Source: Gnetum montanum
Lineage: Eukaryota > Streptophyta > Gnetopsida > Gnetales > Gnetaceae
Assembly (NCBI GenBank): GCA_015680685.1
Contig: MNCI01016594.1
Span: 435,180-499,179, forward strand
DNA length: 64,000 bases
Direction: 5' to 3'
Below the pieces are notes generated by a model. It was not told the DNA's origin, made no database searches, and saw only the letters and a list, made by a program, of their open reading frames with translations. Of this stretch, positions 33,291 to 46,345 are shown piece by piece. Made by a program: the position numbers and the translations under genes. Within the stretch, counting starts at the first letter, position 1. Every line of letters starts with the position of its first letter.

Positions 33291-35444
33291 AGAGTGATAT
33301 GGAAGTTTATTTTAAATTAAAATTAAATATTGCATAAATAATTTTTGTTATGAATGTACTTTAGGATGATGTCCTATCTAGAATCTAATCTAACACATGT
33401 GTTTGAGACATTCAAAAATGTTATTTTGGATCCTTAATTTACTAGAATTGGAGTTATAGTTTTTGAGATATCACATTTATAGTTTTCGAGATATCACATT
33501 TTCTAGGTTGCTAAAAAATATCATAAAGTCTCAACACTTGAATTGGGAAACTACGATAAGTGAAGCTCAAGTAGGATTTCAATATATAGTTAGGTTGAAC
33601 ACTTAATAAGGACTTCGTAGATTGAAATGGAATTTGATTGAAAATACTAGTGTGCATGTTATGAGTGTTAAATCTCAAGGATTGTAATTGGAGGAGAAAG
33701 TTATGAATGAACTTGTGAAAATAATTATTTAAAAAAAAGGTAAAAAGAAAAATTTCAAAAATAAAAAAAAGGTGGTTTGAGGTGCATGTCCATGTGCAAG
33801 GTGATTTTTTTAAACATATATGTATCATGTATATGTCATATAACATATATAATGTTATATTCATATCCTATATCACCACCTCTCTCTCTTTGTTGCATTA
33901 CCAATTTCCATCATTTGTCTTCTACACCAGGTTTTCTAGTAAAAACTGTATTTCGTCATATTTGTTTCCATTAAAAAATCATTTTTTCCATTTCTTCTTC
34001 ATTGTGAAGCCAATTTCAGCCTAGTTTCTTTCATTTCAGGCTTATCTCTTCTATTTTTGAATAGGTAAGAAGTTTGCATGTTGCACTGAATATGATTCTT
34101 CCACTTATAAATAGATTATGTTCTTTGGTATGTCTCATTTTAGTTTGTAAAGGATTTTTGGCACACTACTTAAAATTGAAGTAAGATAATTTTGGGCATC
34201 TTGGTAGGATAGAAAAAACATAAGAGGATTCTAGAAGTTTGCCAACTCATGTAAGAAAGATTATTTAAATTTCTTGCCCTAGTTTGTTGTGGATTTCTTA
34301 AGAAATTTTATCTTTCTTTTCTATGTCACTCTCCTATTTTGTTGTGGATTTTGTACATGTTCTTTATTTCTACTTTTGGGTTTTTAATTATTTTTCCATG
34401 CTTTTAATTATTATGCCAGAACTTTGCTAATTTTCATCAATTTGGAGTTGTTTTTTATATGGAAAATTAGTTTTTTAATCTTGTTAAGATCATTTTTTAT
34501 ATTTTTTTATGATTATTTGGATTATGTCAAAACTTGGTCAATTATTTAATGTTAGCTCTTGATATAAACATGATTTTGTTAGATTTTATGGAATTTTGGC
34601 TATTATGGATATTTGACTATTTTGGAAAATCTTTTGGATTTATGAAATAAAATAATAAATATATATGATTAATTTTGCTTAGTTGGTAATAGGAGCTACA
34701 AAGTTTTTAGATGCCCCCACTTGCATGCAGTAGTAAAGTATTCTATAGTAGGATCCATCCCATGGGAACAAGGGTTTTTGGATGAATTTTCTACTTTGGA
34801 TTTTGATTCATAAGTTTATGTGAGGGTGGGAAACTAGTTGAGACCATAGCACTAAGCAGTTGAGTTTAGCAGTATACAATGAGGCATAGTCAAAATCTAT
34901 CCTATTGATGACACGTGTACCTTGGCCATTGAGCATGTTAGTAGTGAGGCTATTGCCAAGACCCAACCATGAGCAACTTGTTTAGGTTCATGAGGATAAT
35001 TTAATAATAGTAGTGAGATTATTTCAAGACCTATTAGTGTGTTCCTTTGATACTAAGGATAACCAAGAGCTAGCCTTTAGATATGCTTAAATAAAAAATA
35101 TATTATTTTGATATTTTTAAAAATTTATGGTATTTCTAAACTTTAAAACATTTTTTGAATATTTAATTAGAAATATTTACCTTGCTCATATCATAATACT
35201 TTTGGCCCAAAACATTTATGTTTCATGAAGAGGGAATAAAATAACCTTTGTAATTTGAGGGATTTTGACTCCTCTTGCATTCAATGCAGAGAGCCCAGGG
35301 TAGTCATGGCAACATTGGAAGAATGATATGAAATGAAAGATGGATTAATTCTACATAATATGAACCTTCTAAATTGGAAAAATAATTTCTATATATTTTG
35401 TATTTTTGTAAAATATAAACCTTGTATATTTTTTGGATACTTGA
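33291..35444 (+). repeat. Dispersed repeat X, copy 2, right part
   Basis: Matches the right part of copy 1. At 33361-33376 TTTAGGATGATGTCCT corresponds to the E1 target site without E1. A 24-bp duplication (TATAG...GAGATATCACATTT, 33448-33497) is absent from copy 1. The copy ends where E3 begins at 35445. Confidence 0.6.
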
Positions 35445-36347
35445 TGATGAGTTGCATGGTTTGGTTGTGTTGATGGAATCCCATTGACATGACCTCATTG
35501 ACAAGATCTTGTTGACATGATCCTGTCGATGCAGGGTTTGATCTATTGATGTGTATTCAATGACAAGGCACCTTGTTTTTGCCTATAAATGTGCACCTTT
35601 TGCCACATTTATGACATCAAGTCTCATAGTTGTAATGAAGTTCTTGCACTTTTCCTATTCGGAAGTTTGAATATTTTCTAAGTGCCCATAGTAGAAGTCA
35701 GGGAGTGTACAGATCTTTATTCAAGAACTATTGTACTTGAGCACTGTAGTGTTTGCAACAATAAAGACAAGCTTTCTAATCAAACCTTGCAGTACTTTGA
35801 AATAGATTAATTGTTTTACCTAAGCATTTAATATTTTAAGCAATTTCCTTTAATGTTTTTAGTTGTTTAGTAATTAAGTGATTAATTAAGATAAATTAAA
35901 TAGTGATTAAATAAAGCACATAAGTATGACCACTTTGATCATATGCTTGGCACTTGGTAATCCTAGTAATGCTTTACGTTTGGTAACCTAGTAGCATTAA
36001 ACGTGTTCAAGATGTGTATGGCAAGTGGAAACGAATGCTTATGTTAGGATTTGTTAAATATTAGCTAGTTAGATTAATTTAGCAATTAAATACTTTATTA
36101 TTTATTCTTTATTCTTAGGTGACTTAGAACATAAAAGAAAAAAATGATAAAAATCACATACCTCATTTACACTTAACCATATCATTGAACTTCACAAGTG
36201 TAGCTAGGAAGATAATGATTGTAATGGCAATTTCACCTCCTAGACCAATGCACTAATGAAATTGAAAGTATTTGGAATTTGATCAGATTGCTGAGTGAAT
36301 GCTAGTGATTCGTATGGGTGGGTGTAGGATATACTCACTGCTCATCA
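35445..36347 (+). repeat. E3 5' LTR (903 bp)
   Basis: Starts TGATGAG, ends CTCATCA, with TATA box TATAAATG at 35584. Instead of GATATC dyads the promoter side carries four short repeats of about 15 bases around TTGACATGAT (about 35480-35540). A decayed tRNA-Asp primer site follows at 36349. No 3' LTR partner is present in the window. Confidence 0.75.
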
Positions 36348-36500
36348 TTGACACTGTTGTTAGAGACTTTAGTAAGTTTCATGTGCTTCTAAGGCTTAGT
36401 GAAAATCATTCACATCATTGGATCGAATCTTAAGGTTGCAATCATTCTAACAGTAACAAAAATTGTAAAAGCACACTATGAATTTTCTTTTGATTTGAAA

Positions 36501-38860
36501 ATGTCTTCTTCTCATAGGGATGATTCTCGACCTAAGTTCAAGCACACATACAATCTAAGGAATGAATGATCAAATCAGCCAATGCCCCAGCAATGCTATG
36601 TGGTATATAGTCATCGTAATGAGTATGTGCCTAATTTCACCTTCATCTTGCACTAGGATGACCAGATGTTATAGAGGGACATAGAAGAAAACATTATGTT
36701 CCCACTTGATCAATTAGTTCCAGGGATGTTGCTCCAAAATATTATGAGGTTGGGCATCTAGGGGTTCCATGCCAAATACATTATGCAGGACCAAAACTCA
36801 AGGGATTATCATGCCACTAAAGCACAACCTAAAATTTATTGGCAATAGGAGAACGATTATGCAGCTCAAAGGGGAAATGGTTCAATAACCCCTTGTTCCT
36901 ACTAGGCTAAAGAGATAGTGAGGATCCCTTCTTTGGGGGTTCTCATTTCACTAACTCTCCTCCCCTTGGTTTCAATGATGGGGGCTTGAACCAGAACTTA
37001 CAATCCACTATAAACAATCTTGGTTCAAGCAAGAATGAATCTGGTGATCATGGGGGATCCAACGATGGGAGTCATGGAATGGACAAGTGCATGCATCATG
37101 ATGATTGTGGCTATGACCATTGAAGAGGGGGTGGCAAGCACTACAGTGCTACTCTTGCTTCCTCTTCTTCTTTATTATCTTCTTCTTCCTCCTCAAGCTT
37201 TGATCGAGGTTGTAGGGGACACGATCATGATGGAGGTGATTGGTTGGATAGAAATGGTCATGATTGTAGGGCCTGCCAAGATGATTATGATTAGGGGCAT
37301 GGACATTCAAAGGAGGCCCACCACCATGAGAGAAGGGATAGCAAAGGGAATCATAGGCATCATGGTTGTCATAGAGGCCATGACTATGATGAGCCTTTTC
37401 TTTCTACTTGAAACATGCTGAACATCATAGATGTAGTTAGAGTTCCAACAAGACATGTGAAAGATAGCCAAATAAAGTAGTTGGATATGAAAAACATTCC
37501 CAAGTTTGAGGGGGATACAATTTAGATACATAGAATCATCTACAAGCCTTTCATGATGCTTGTGTCTTAGAAAACACAGAAAATGAATGGAAAAAATTTA
37601 AGTTATTTCCTAGGACACTCATAAAAGAAGTAGAAAGTTGGTACCACTCTTTGGAGCCATATTCAATTTGTAGATGGAGTATGATACTTGAGCTCTTTAG
37701 TGATAAATATCAGATATACTCCAAAGTGTCTAAGCTTAAAAAGTAGATCCAAGGTTGGTGACAAGGAATACATGAACCCTTGGATGTAGCCATGGACTAG
37801 TATTATTCTCTTTTGCATAGATGTCTTGGCCATGATTATTCTCTAAGGAAGTAGCTTCACCATATCATAAACATGGAGAACTCTTGGGGTCTATGCCCAA
37901 GGGAGATTGTTCGAATTAAGAGCCCATCAAATCTAAAGGCACATTGAGTAGGTTTCCAATGAAGAACATGAACTTAGAAAAAGAAAAAGTGCAAAGAAGT
38001 ACAAGAAAGTTCCTTCCATAGAAAAAAGTGAAGTCTAATTCATTGACAATGAGGAGGAGGGACCACTTGATGAGGTGGTGCAATGAAAGACCTTGCCAAT
38101 TCAGAAATCTATCTCTAAAATTTTGACTAAGGTAGATAAAATGTGTAACGCTTTGGATGAAAAGTTTCAAATAGGTTTGAAAATAGTAGAGGTATCCAAA
38201 TTGTAAATTAGTGATCATGATCGTAGGATAAGGAAGATGAAAATGCCCACCAAAGGGGTAGGGGCAAAGCTACTACCATAGAAGAGGTTGTAGAGTCTAA
38301 ATTAGATGATGATGGTGGATGTGACATTTGCCAATAAAAACATCCTAAGAGATGTTATCCTATTGTGTCACACTTGCAAGAATCTAGGATTTACACTTTG
38401 AATTCTAAATTCGTGAGAAGGAAAACACATCGAAGGTTGCCTTACCCTGAAAGAAACCCAAAGAAGTTTCACCAACAACAAGGTTATTATCCAAGTGGAG
38501 CTCCACCACAATTGTTTGAGCAGTGTCATCGGTGGTAGCACCTATAGTCATGGGGGATGCCACCACCGAGGTAGTAGTTCCCTTATAGATTGCCTATTTC
38601 ATATGGGTACTATGTTCAACAACCCATGTCTCTACATGACTTTTTTAGTCATGCTTCTTTTTAGCATCACAACTACCCTCTTGAGTATTGTAGAGCTCAT
38701 TATTCTTATCCAAGAAGGAAGTCCCCATATCCTTATCACCATTATCATTCTTTTATGCATGTCCCTTCATCCTCAATCCAATTACCACTTGCTCCATTCT
38801 TACAGGGAGAAATTTCAGCCAAGTCGTAACAACCAAATGCTACCAAGGTTGTTAACTTAC
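36501..38860 (+). pseudogene. gag: E3 gag
   Basis: Start ATG 36501 (MSSSHRDDSRPKFK). A Ser-run and His/Arg-rich segment lies near 37150-37400 (HHERRDSKGNHRHHG). The capsid core is near 37480-37640 (LDMKNIPKFEG, KLFPRTLIKEVESWYHSLEP). The knuckle at 38320-38358 keeps C, C and H but the final Cys is Tyr, a G-to-A change. Many in-frame stops. Confidence 0.7.
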
Positions 38861-39039
38861 AACTAGCTCCTCTATTGAGTGGTTTAGAGCCTAAACCTAG
38901 AAAAAGATTAATTTTCCAAATCAATAGTCCTACAAAGCCCTCACAAACTCATGGGAATGACAACCCTACTTTTTCTTCATCCTTTACATCCAATCCATTT
39001 GAGTCCCCTTCAAATAAAACACATCTCGAAGTGCACATT

Positions 39040-39470
39040 ATCATGTTAACCCTAGAGGGAACCGATTGGATAAGGGTTGACCATCTTCCTAGGAAAAGAT
39101 ATGATCCTGGGAGTCCCTTAGTCTTTCTCCAAATTGCTAGGAATGATCCTTGCAAAGCTCTTTTGGATTTAGGTTTTGGTGTTAAACTGATTTCTCATGA
39201 GATTTATAAAGTCTAGAATCTACCTTCATTCAAGAAGAGTAACATCCATCTTGTGTTAGTAGATCAATCCATCACTGTTCCCTTGGGATTAGTGAAGAAC
39301 ATTGTGACTACCATTTGTGGATGCTCCTATCTTGCTGACGTCCTTGTGATCCATGTTCAAAATTGCAAGGGGGACTTTCAAATTATCATGGAAAGTGCTT
39401 GGCTATGCACTGTTGATGCATGGTTAGGAATTTGAGATCTTTCCTTGGAGATATTAATGAAAAATGCATT
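39040..39470 (+). pseudogene. pol: E3 aspartic protease region
   Basis: DWIRVDHLPRKRYDPGSPLVF leads to ALLDLGFGVKLISHEIYK near 39156-39212. The active-site triplet D-S-G reads D-L-G, a single TCA to TTA change that would abolish the retropepsin site. The later IIMESAWL corresponds to IIMGRAWL. Confidence 0.72.
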
Positions 39471-39789
39471 TGGAAAGATTAAGAAAATGGAAATTTCATG
39501 CATTACATATAATGATATAGGGTGAAAATTTGTGTAGAAGATATGGACCATAAAAAGCAAATCAGTCACAACATGTAGATGGTGTACAGATGAATTAGAA
39601 ATCCAAAGGTGCTTGTACATGGTAGTCACAAATCAAGAGGGTACCTAGTGGCTGATAGTTGATCCCAAAAGTAGCATACTTTGCATGGAACCTACCGAGA
39701 GCTTGACACATGCCTATGTTGAAAGCATGAATGAATTGGAGCAAGTTCATCACCAACTCTTTGATGATTAATTTGATGATACCTATTGG

Positions 39790-41340
39790 GGAGTGTTGGA
39801 AATCCCTTAAAATTTCAAATAGGAGCTCTTAGAGTTGAAAACTCTACCTACTAGCATGAAGTATGTATTCTTAAAAAATAGTAAGCTAGTGATAATAAAT
39901 GACAACCTTGCTCCTGAGTAGAAAGAGAAGCTATTGAACATGGTTAATAGATGGTCAACAACCTTTGCTTGGTCATATCCTAAACTCACTGGGATTGATC
40001 CTCAGATATGCTAGCATCACATTTATACTGATACTTCCATTAAGCTAAAGAGGTAGCCATAGTGGTGGTTGAACCCAAAATTGAAGCAGATCCTCGAGAA
40101 GAAAATTGAATAACTCCTCAAGGTAAGGATAATCTATCTAGCCCACTTGTAATTATGTCAAAAAATATGGCAAGTGGAGGGTGTGTATTGATTTCAGGCT
40201 ATTGAACATGGTAACCTACAAATATCATTTTTCATTGCCATTTGTGGACCAAGTGTTGGATACTATTTCTAGGCATTGTTTTACAACTTTCTAAATGGTT
40301 ATAGTGGCTATAACCAAATTTAGATCACACCAAAAGATTAGGCAAAAACTATATTCATAAGTCCTTGGGGGACTTTTATGTATAGAAAGATGCCATTTGG
40401 TCTATGCAATGTTCCTACAACCTACCAATGCCTTATTCTTAGCATTTTTCAATAACAGATTAGTAGTAGGATGGAAGTCTTCATTGATAACTTCTCCACC
40501 TATGGTGCTATGTTTGAGTAGGCCCTAGACTACCTTGAGAAAGTGCTTAAAAGGTGCATGGAGACCAATCTTCAGTTTAATTAGCAAAAGATCCATTTGA
40601 TGGTCTAAGCTGGCATTGTGCTTAGGCATAGAATTTCTCAAGTAGGGATTGAGGTAGACCTTGAAAGGATTAGGTTCATCTAAGGAATAACCCATTAATT
40701 GAAAATCGTTAAAGATGTTCAGTGATTCCTTGGACACACTGGCTACTACTGATGATTCATAGAGAGTTTCTCTAAGATTGCTAAATCATTGGTAGAGCTA
40801 ACAAAGAAAGATGCTTTTTTTGTATGGATGAAGGAATGCGTAAAAGCATTCCAGCAACTCAAAGAAAATATTGTATAAACTCCAATTCTATGAGCACTTG
40901 ATTGGTCTAGACCATTTCACTTCATGACAAACGCATTGAACTATGCCTTGGGAGTAGTGCTTATTTAGTTGGACAATCACAAGCATCCTTATTACATTTG
41001 CTACATGAGCAGAAGCATTTTGGCTACATAGTTGAACTACACCATAATGGAAAAAGTGCTAATGGTGGTGGTGTATGCCTTGGAGAAGTTCAAGCACCAT
41101 GTGCTTGAGTACAAGGTGTTTGTTTGCACATACCATAGTGTCATTCACTTCCTGATGAATAAAATGATGGTGAGCCCCTGTGTCATATGGTGGATTGTGA
41201 TCTTGCAAGAATTTAATCTTACAATGGTAGATTGGAAGGGAATTAATAACATGGTCACTGACCATTTGTCTTAGTTACGATAGGACAACAAAGAGAAGGA
41301 GAGGCTACTCTTTGGTTAATTTCCTGATGAAATCCTCTTT
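39790..41340 (+). pseudogene. pol: E3 reverse transcriptase and RNase H
   Basis: KWRVCIDFRLLNMVTYK near 40170, FSLPFVDQVLDTISRH near 40228, FGLCNVPTTY near 40396, and FIDN at 40480-40491 where FMDD is expected. The D-to-N change is shared with E1 but not E2. FLGHTGYY near 40727. RNase H is recognisable at about 40895-41275 (EKVLMVVVYALEKFKHHVL, HSVIHFLMNK, VTDHLS). Frame changes and stops throughout. Confidence 0.78.
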
Positions 41341-41559
41341 GATGGTGTGATAAATCAACAAGTGTTTAATGAGCCTGCATGGTATGATGGCATCCTCTTA
41401 TCTTCTTACTTAGGAGATGTCATAGGTGTTAGAGCATAAGAAGAAACAACAGTTTCTTCATCAGACTAAATGCTTCATGGAGATTAACGGATGCCTTTAC
41501 AAGGTGTGCATCGATGGCTTGGTTCATTGGTGTGTTTTTGATTCCAATCAACTACGTGT

Positions 41560-42550
41560 TCTCTAAGATGCTCATGAGAGTCCTTGTGTGACCACTATGT
41601 AAGAAGATACATGATGATTAAGATCCTAATGGTAGTGAATTATTGACCAACAATCTTCAAGGGTGCTCACCACTTCATCAACTCTTATGAATGTTATCAA
41701 CATGATGGTGGGATGACCACTCAAATTGAGGGTTCCTAGTAGTGGATTCACTCATTGGAACCCTTCAACATCTATGGCATAGAATTAATGGATCCCATCA
41801 CACCCATGTTAAATGGAAATGTGTACATAATAGTCACTATGAACTATTGTACAAAATCAATAGAAGCAGTAGTCGTCACCGATTGTACATCTTCCACTAT
41901 TGCTCAATTTATACAATAGGATGTTGTAAATAGGCTTGGGGGTACCACATGTACTGATTTTTGAGAACGGTACTCATTTTACAAGTGCTACTTTTCATAA
42001 GCTCATGCAATGGTTGGGGGTTGAACATAAATTAACAACACCTTACCATCCCCAAGTCAACGATTAAGTTGAGGTTACCAATAGGGAGATTACAAAAATA
42101 TTAAGTAGGATAATTAGCAAATATAGGAGATACTGGAGCACAAAACTCAACGATGCCCTTTGGACTTACTACTCCATATGGAAACTTCCTATAGGCTACT
42201 CTCCCTATGAGCTAGCATATAGAAAATTACCAACTCTTCTGATCAATTTGAGCTTCAGCACTTTCAATATCCTATGACCTAGACCTTGACCTAAGCCTAG
42301 CACAAAAAGAAAAATTGATCAATATTAACATGCTAGATGAGAATTGATTGGTGTCCCTATCCTTGAATGAAGTGAATAAGGTATTTAACAAAAAATGCCA
42401 TGACCTTAAAATAAGAAAAGTAAAATTTCAGCATGGAGACAAGGTCCTCTATTGGAATCCCACACATGTACCTCAAAATACTAAGTTCCAAACATTGTGG
42501 GAAGGGCCTTATATCATTTATGAAGCCTTTCCTTCTAGGACAATGTTGAT
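41560..42550 (+). pseudogene. pol: E3 integrase, part before the E4 insertion
   Basis: CYQHDGGMTTQIEG (zinc region, first part lost), then FNIYGIELMDPITPM near 41767, where the first catalytic Asp is Glu, and VTDCTSSTIAQFIQ. The C-terminal region KFQTLWEGPYIIYEAF runs to 42530 in frame. It stops at 42550, where E4 begins, and continues at 49306. Confidence 0.75.
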
Positions 42551-43404
42551 TGATGAGTCATGTTTTGTAGGGGTTTGATATTCATCGGGTATCTAATATT
42601 GGGGCACAACCTTCGATGTTAGCAATCCAATATCACCCCTTCTATGCAAGCTTATAAATATGACACTTGGGTGCATGGTTGGGATATAGCATATAGAGAA
42701 GATAGAATAGATTGATATATTTTTGATTTTAAGTTTTGTTAGTTCCTAGTGCATGCCTGCATATGACAGACTTATTCAAGTGTGACGTACTTGGACACGT
42801 TACATGTTCAACAATAAAGATTGAGATTACTTTCATCATTGTAGCATCCACGTAGCTTTATTATTACTTTTAATTACCTTTAATTATTTAAATGTTTATT
42901 GTTTCAATTAGTTAATATTTTCATTAATTGATTTTTATTATTCTTTTCATTAAGCAGAATGAGTATGATTGATCGTGAGTTCTTAAGTATAATTACTTGA
43001 AAACCCAGTAGTGTATCATTTGGTATGCCTAGTGATGTGCACTTGGTAACCCCATCGGTAGTTACATGAAGTCCAAGGCATGTAAGGACGATTGGGAATG
43101 GATACTCATTGCACATAGGCTAGTTTAGACCTTACTTTCCATTGTTAATTAGATTAAATAATTAAGTTCTTTATTATCATTGGGAGTGGCTTAGGGTCGA
43201 ACAAGATCAATTATCATATGCCTCACTTTGGACTAAATCATACGTGACAAAGCTACCACTAGTCCAAGTGGGAAGACAACGAATGGTGATCAAGACATAA
43301 TGATCTAGATGCTACAACTAGTCCCATTCACAAAATTCAACCATATTGTGCATGAATGCTTATGATTCGTATGGCTGGGCATAGGGGTACCTCACCGCTC
43401 ATCA
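42551..43404 (+). repeat. E4 5' LTR (854 bp)
   Basis: TATA box at 42653-42660. No GATATC dyads; AATATTGG-like words occupy that place. Three units of the GGTAAYCCAGTA repeat lie near 42995-43080. The decayed primer site TGGCACTATTGTTAGGGA begins at 43406. Confidence 0.87.
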
Positions 43405-43536
43405 TTGGCACTATTGTTAGGGATGGTGCTAGTTATCTAGATTAGTTATATTATACACGATCACTATAAAGATGTTAATGATCTATCTTTTAAAAAATAT
43501 TAATATTTGAAGTTACACACGTTATCAGGTAAAATC

Positions 43537-46345
43537 ATGTCTTCTTCACATAGGACCAAGATTGCATCACCTGATGAAAGCACTCATAGAAGAAATGATA
43601 GGATCTATACTAAAGAAAATTCGAGTGAAAAACCTCAAGTAGGGGTTTCCTATGCTCATTTATATCCTTACTACACTCAAAGACTATGTTCAACTAATGT
43701 AGAAAATTACATAAGAGATGAAGTAAGTCCTAGAACAAGGAGGGCCTCAAGGTAAAGGACCTTCTCAAAACCTAGAAAAGATAAATCAAGGGACCATGGG
43801 AAGAACTATAGAAGCCATGGTGATTCTCTCAGTTCCTCATCTTCCTCTTCCTCTTCAATGTCTAGATTTGATGAAGATGAACATAGGTATAGAGATAGAG
43901 AGCTTTATTATGGGGTCAACATAAAGATAGAAATTGAACCCAAGGGAAAAATCAAAGACATCAAAATGAGCATATACAAGATCATCACAATCAAATGAAT
44001 AGAAATATAGATTATCACCATGACATGTCTAGTATAGATGAACCCTTGTTGGCTACTAAGGACTTGATGTAGATTAGGGAGGTAGTTTAAATATCCCAAA
44101 GGCATCAAAGGGATAGCTGCATCAAATGGCTTGACATGAACAACATTTCTAAATTTAGGGAAGGCTATAATTCTAATCCATAACATTACTTACAAGCCTT
44201 CCTGATGCCCGTGCCTTGCAAAATATCAAAAATAAGTGGGAAAATCCTAAGCTCCTTCCTAGGCCACTAATAGATAAATTTGAAAGCTTGTATAGATTGT
44301 TGGAACCAAGTTCCATCCACCACTGGTTCACAATGCTAGAACTTTTCAATGAAAAATACCAAACCTTTCAACAAAAAATACCAAATCTATGTGAGAGTGT
44401 CCAATCTAAGAAAACAATCCAAGGATGAAAAGAATAAAATCATGAACCATTGGATGTGGCCTTTGATAGATGTTATTCACTACTACATAGATGTCTAAGC
44501 CATGATTTCACTCAAAAAGAGAAACGTCTCCACATCATAGATGGACTTTGTAATGAAATGAGGGAGACCCTTGGGGTTTATATCCAAGGTTAGTCATTAG
44601 ATACAAAGGGTAATTGAGTAGGTGGAAAAAGAAGAAGGAAAGTTATGTAAATGGGATAATGTAGAGGAAAATTACTAGGACCCAACTCTTCAAAAGAAAA
44701 GGGTCCACATCTATGATGTGAAAAAAAGAGGTAGCTCTTAATGAGGTGACTTCACAACAAACCTTGCTCATACAAAAGTCTATAGATGAGCTTGAAGAAA
44801 AGCTAGATAAGATGTCAGAATGGAAAAATGAAAAAGTTAAAACTTTCATAGAAATCATGGAGGAGAAGGTAATGCAAAATGAATCAAGTGATCATAATAA
44901 ATGAAGGAAGAAGAACCAAGAAACAGCTAGAAACACTTATGAGAAAATAGGAAAAATGATTCAAGAAGAAGATGCTATAGGCTCAACCACAGAAGAAGAT
45001 GATGGATATGAAATTTGCCTATAAGAGCATCCAAAGGGCTATTGCCCAATCATGTTACCTCTACATGAGTAGTGGGCTTTTGCATTGAATCCCAAGTTTG
45101 TACAAAAGCAAATGCCTATGAACTTACCTTACTCACAAGGTAATTGTAGATAGTTCTACAATCAATCATACTATCCTAGTGGGACTTCTTACCAACCTCA
45201 ACACTATCATCAACCATAGTAGTAGAACCCACAGTCATGGGGGAGGCCATCATCAAACTAGCACTACCCCTAATGTCAACCAAACCCATACGGATATTAT
45301 GTTCAACAACCTATTTCCTCAACTAGTTCCACTTCTTCTACCTCAAATTACTACTACCACTCTCCTGAATATCATCATCACACAACATCATCCATGAGAT
45401 CACCACCTCACACCTCTTATCCTTCATCATATCCTCAATATTCTCATACTTCCCTTCACCATATGTGAGTACAAAAAACATAGGAATGTTTAGCACCATA
45501 ACATCAATAAAAGAATGCCACTTATGTTATGAACATACACAAAAATGATAATGCTAGTAGATCTCCACCACAATCTCTAAAGCACCATTTCTTTAAGATA
45601 GTTCCCATGCATGAGCACAAAACTTGTAGACCTACTAGCAAATCAAAACCTGCATAAGGCCAATTTGGTGCAACCCCCTTCCTCACAAAAACAATATCTC
45701 CTAATCATACACAAAAGCTAACACCCATTACTACTCCAACACAAGAAAAACGATAAACCTATCATTGTGGAGAGATAGAAGAATCCATGCATAATGATAA
45801 AGGGTGTAGTTGTGGACTAGAAGTTTGAAATATTAACACAACCCCTATAATGACCCACCATAAAGTTTAGGAGTAAGTGTATGAACAAAAGCCAATCTAT
45901 GCAGTAGCCACTAAACTAGAAGACATACAATGGCTTGAAAATGAGAACATAAAACTATTTCAAAGATGCATGGAAGCAACTGATCTGCTTATTAGTTGTA
46001 GACTTAAGAAAATGGACTAAATAGAGGACTTAGATGCATATATCTTACACTCTAATTATACAATGAAAAAGGATATTAAACATGGAGACCTAGGAATTAA
46101 AATAGAAAATGAAGAAGAAGAAGTAAACACATTTGGATCCCCCAAAATGAAAATACCTTCAAGTCCAAATGAAGATAAATCTCTAAAAGATCCAAACAAG
46201 ACTATCACCAATGTTAGATGTGCAACCAAATGATTAATTAAATCAGTAACAATGATAGATGGGAAACTAGTGGTGTATAAGTAGGGGACTATGCAGTTCA
46301 TCTCTCGAATGTGCAGCCATAAGATTAGTCATGGGGGAGATGCTC
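43537..46345 (+). pseudogene. gag: E4 gag with extended unrecognised 3' part
   Basis: Start ATG 43537 (MSSSHRTKIASPDESTHRRN), open to 43755, then broken. The capsid region is near 44090-44400 (LDMNNISKF, LLPRPLIDKFESLYRLLEPSS). Knuckle at 45007-45045 has Tyr for the first Cys. KHHFFK near 45590 marks the end of normal gag. From there to 46345 the sequence does not match protease or RT. It includes an acidic stretch (LGIKIENEEEEVNTFGSPK, near 46090) and TYHCGEIEE near 45755, which I do not recognise. The segment ends at a GTCATGGGGGAG tract, as the pol tail does in E1 and E3, so pol was replaced or deleted. Confidence 0.68.

Noticed and set aside
33511-33864. 117-codon minus-strand ORF
   Set aside because: Phe/Leu/Ile-rich translation of AT-rich repeat X with no motif; copy 1 has a different, shorter reading at the same place.
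37020-37421. 133-codon ORF with hydrophobic runs
   Set aside because: Shadow of the His/Asp-rich gag segment of E3; the Met/Ile/Val-rich translation comes from the wrong frame.
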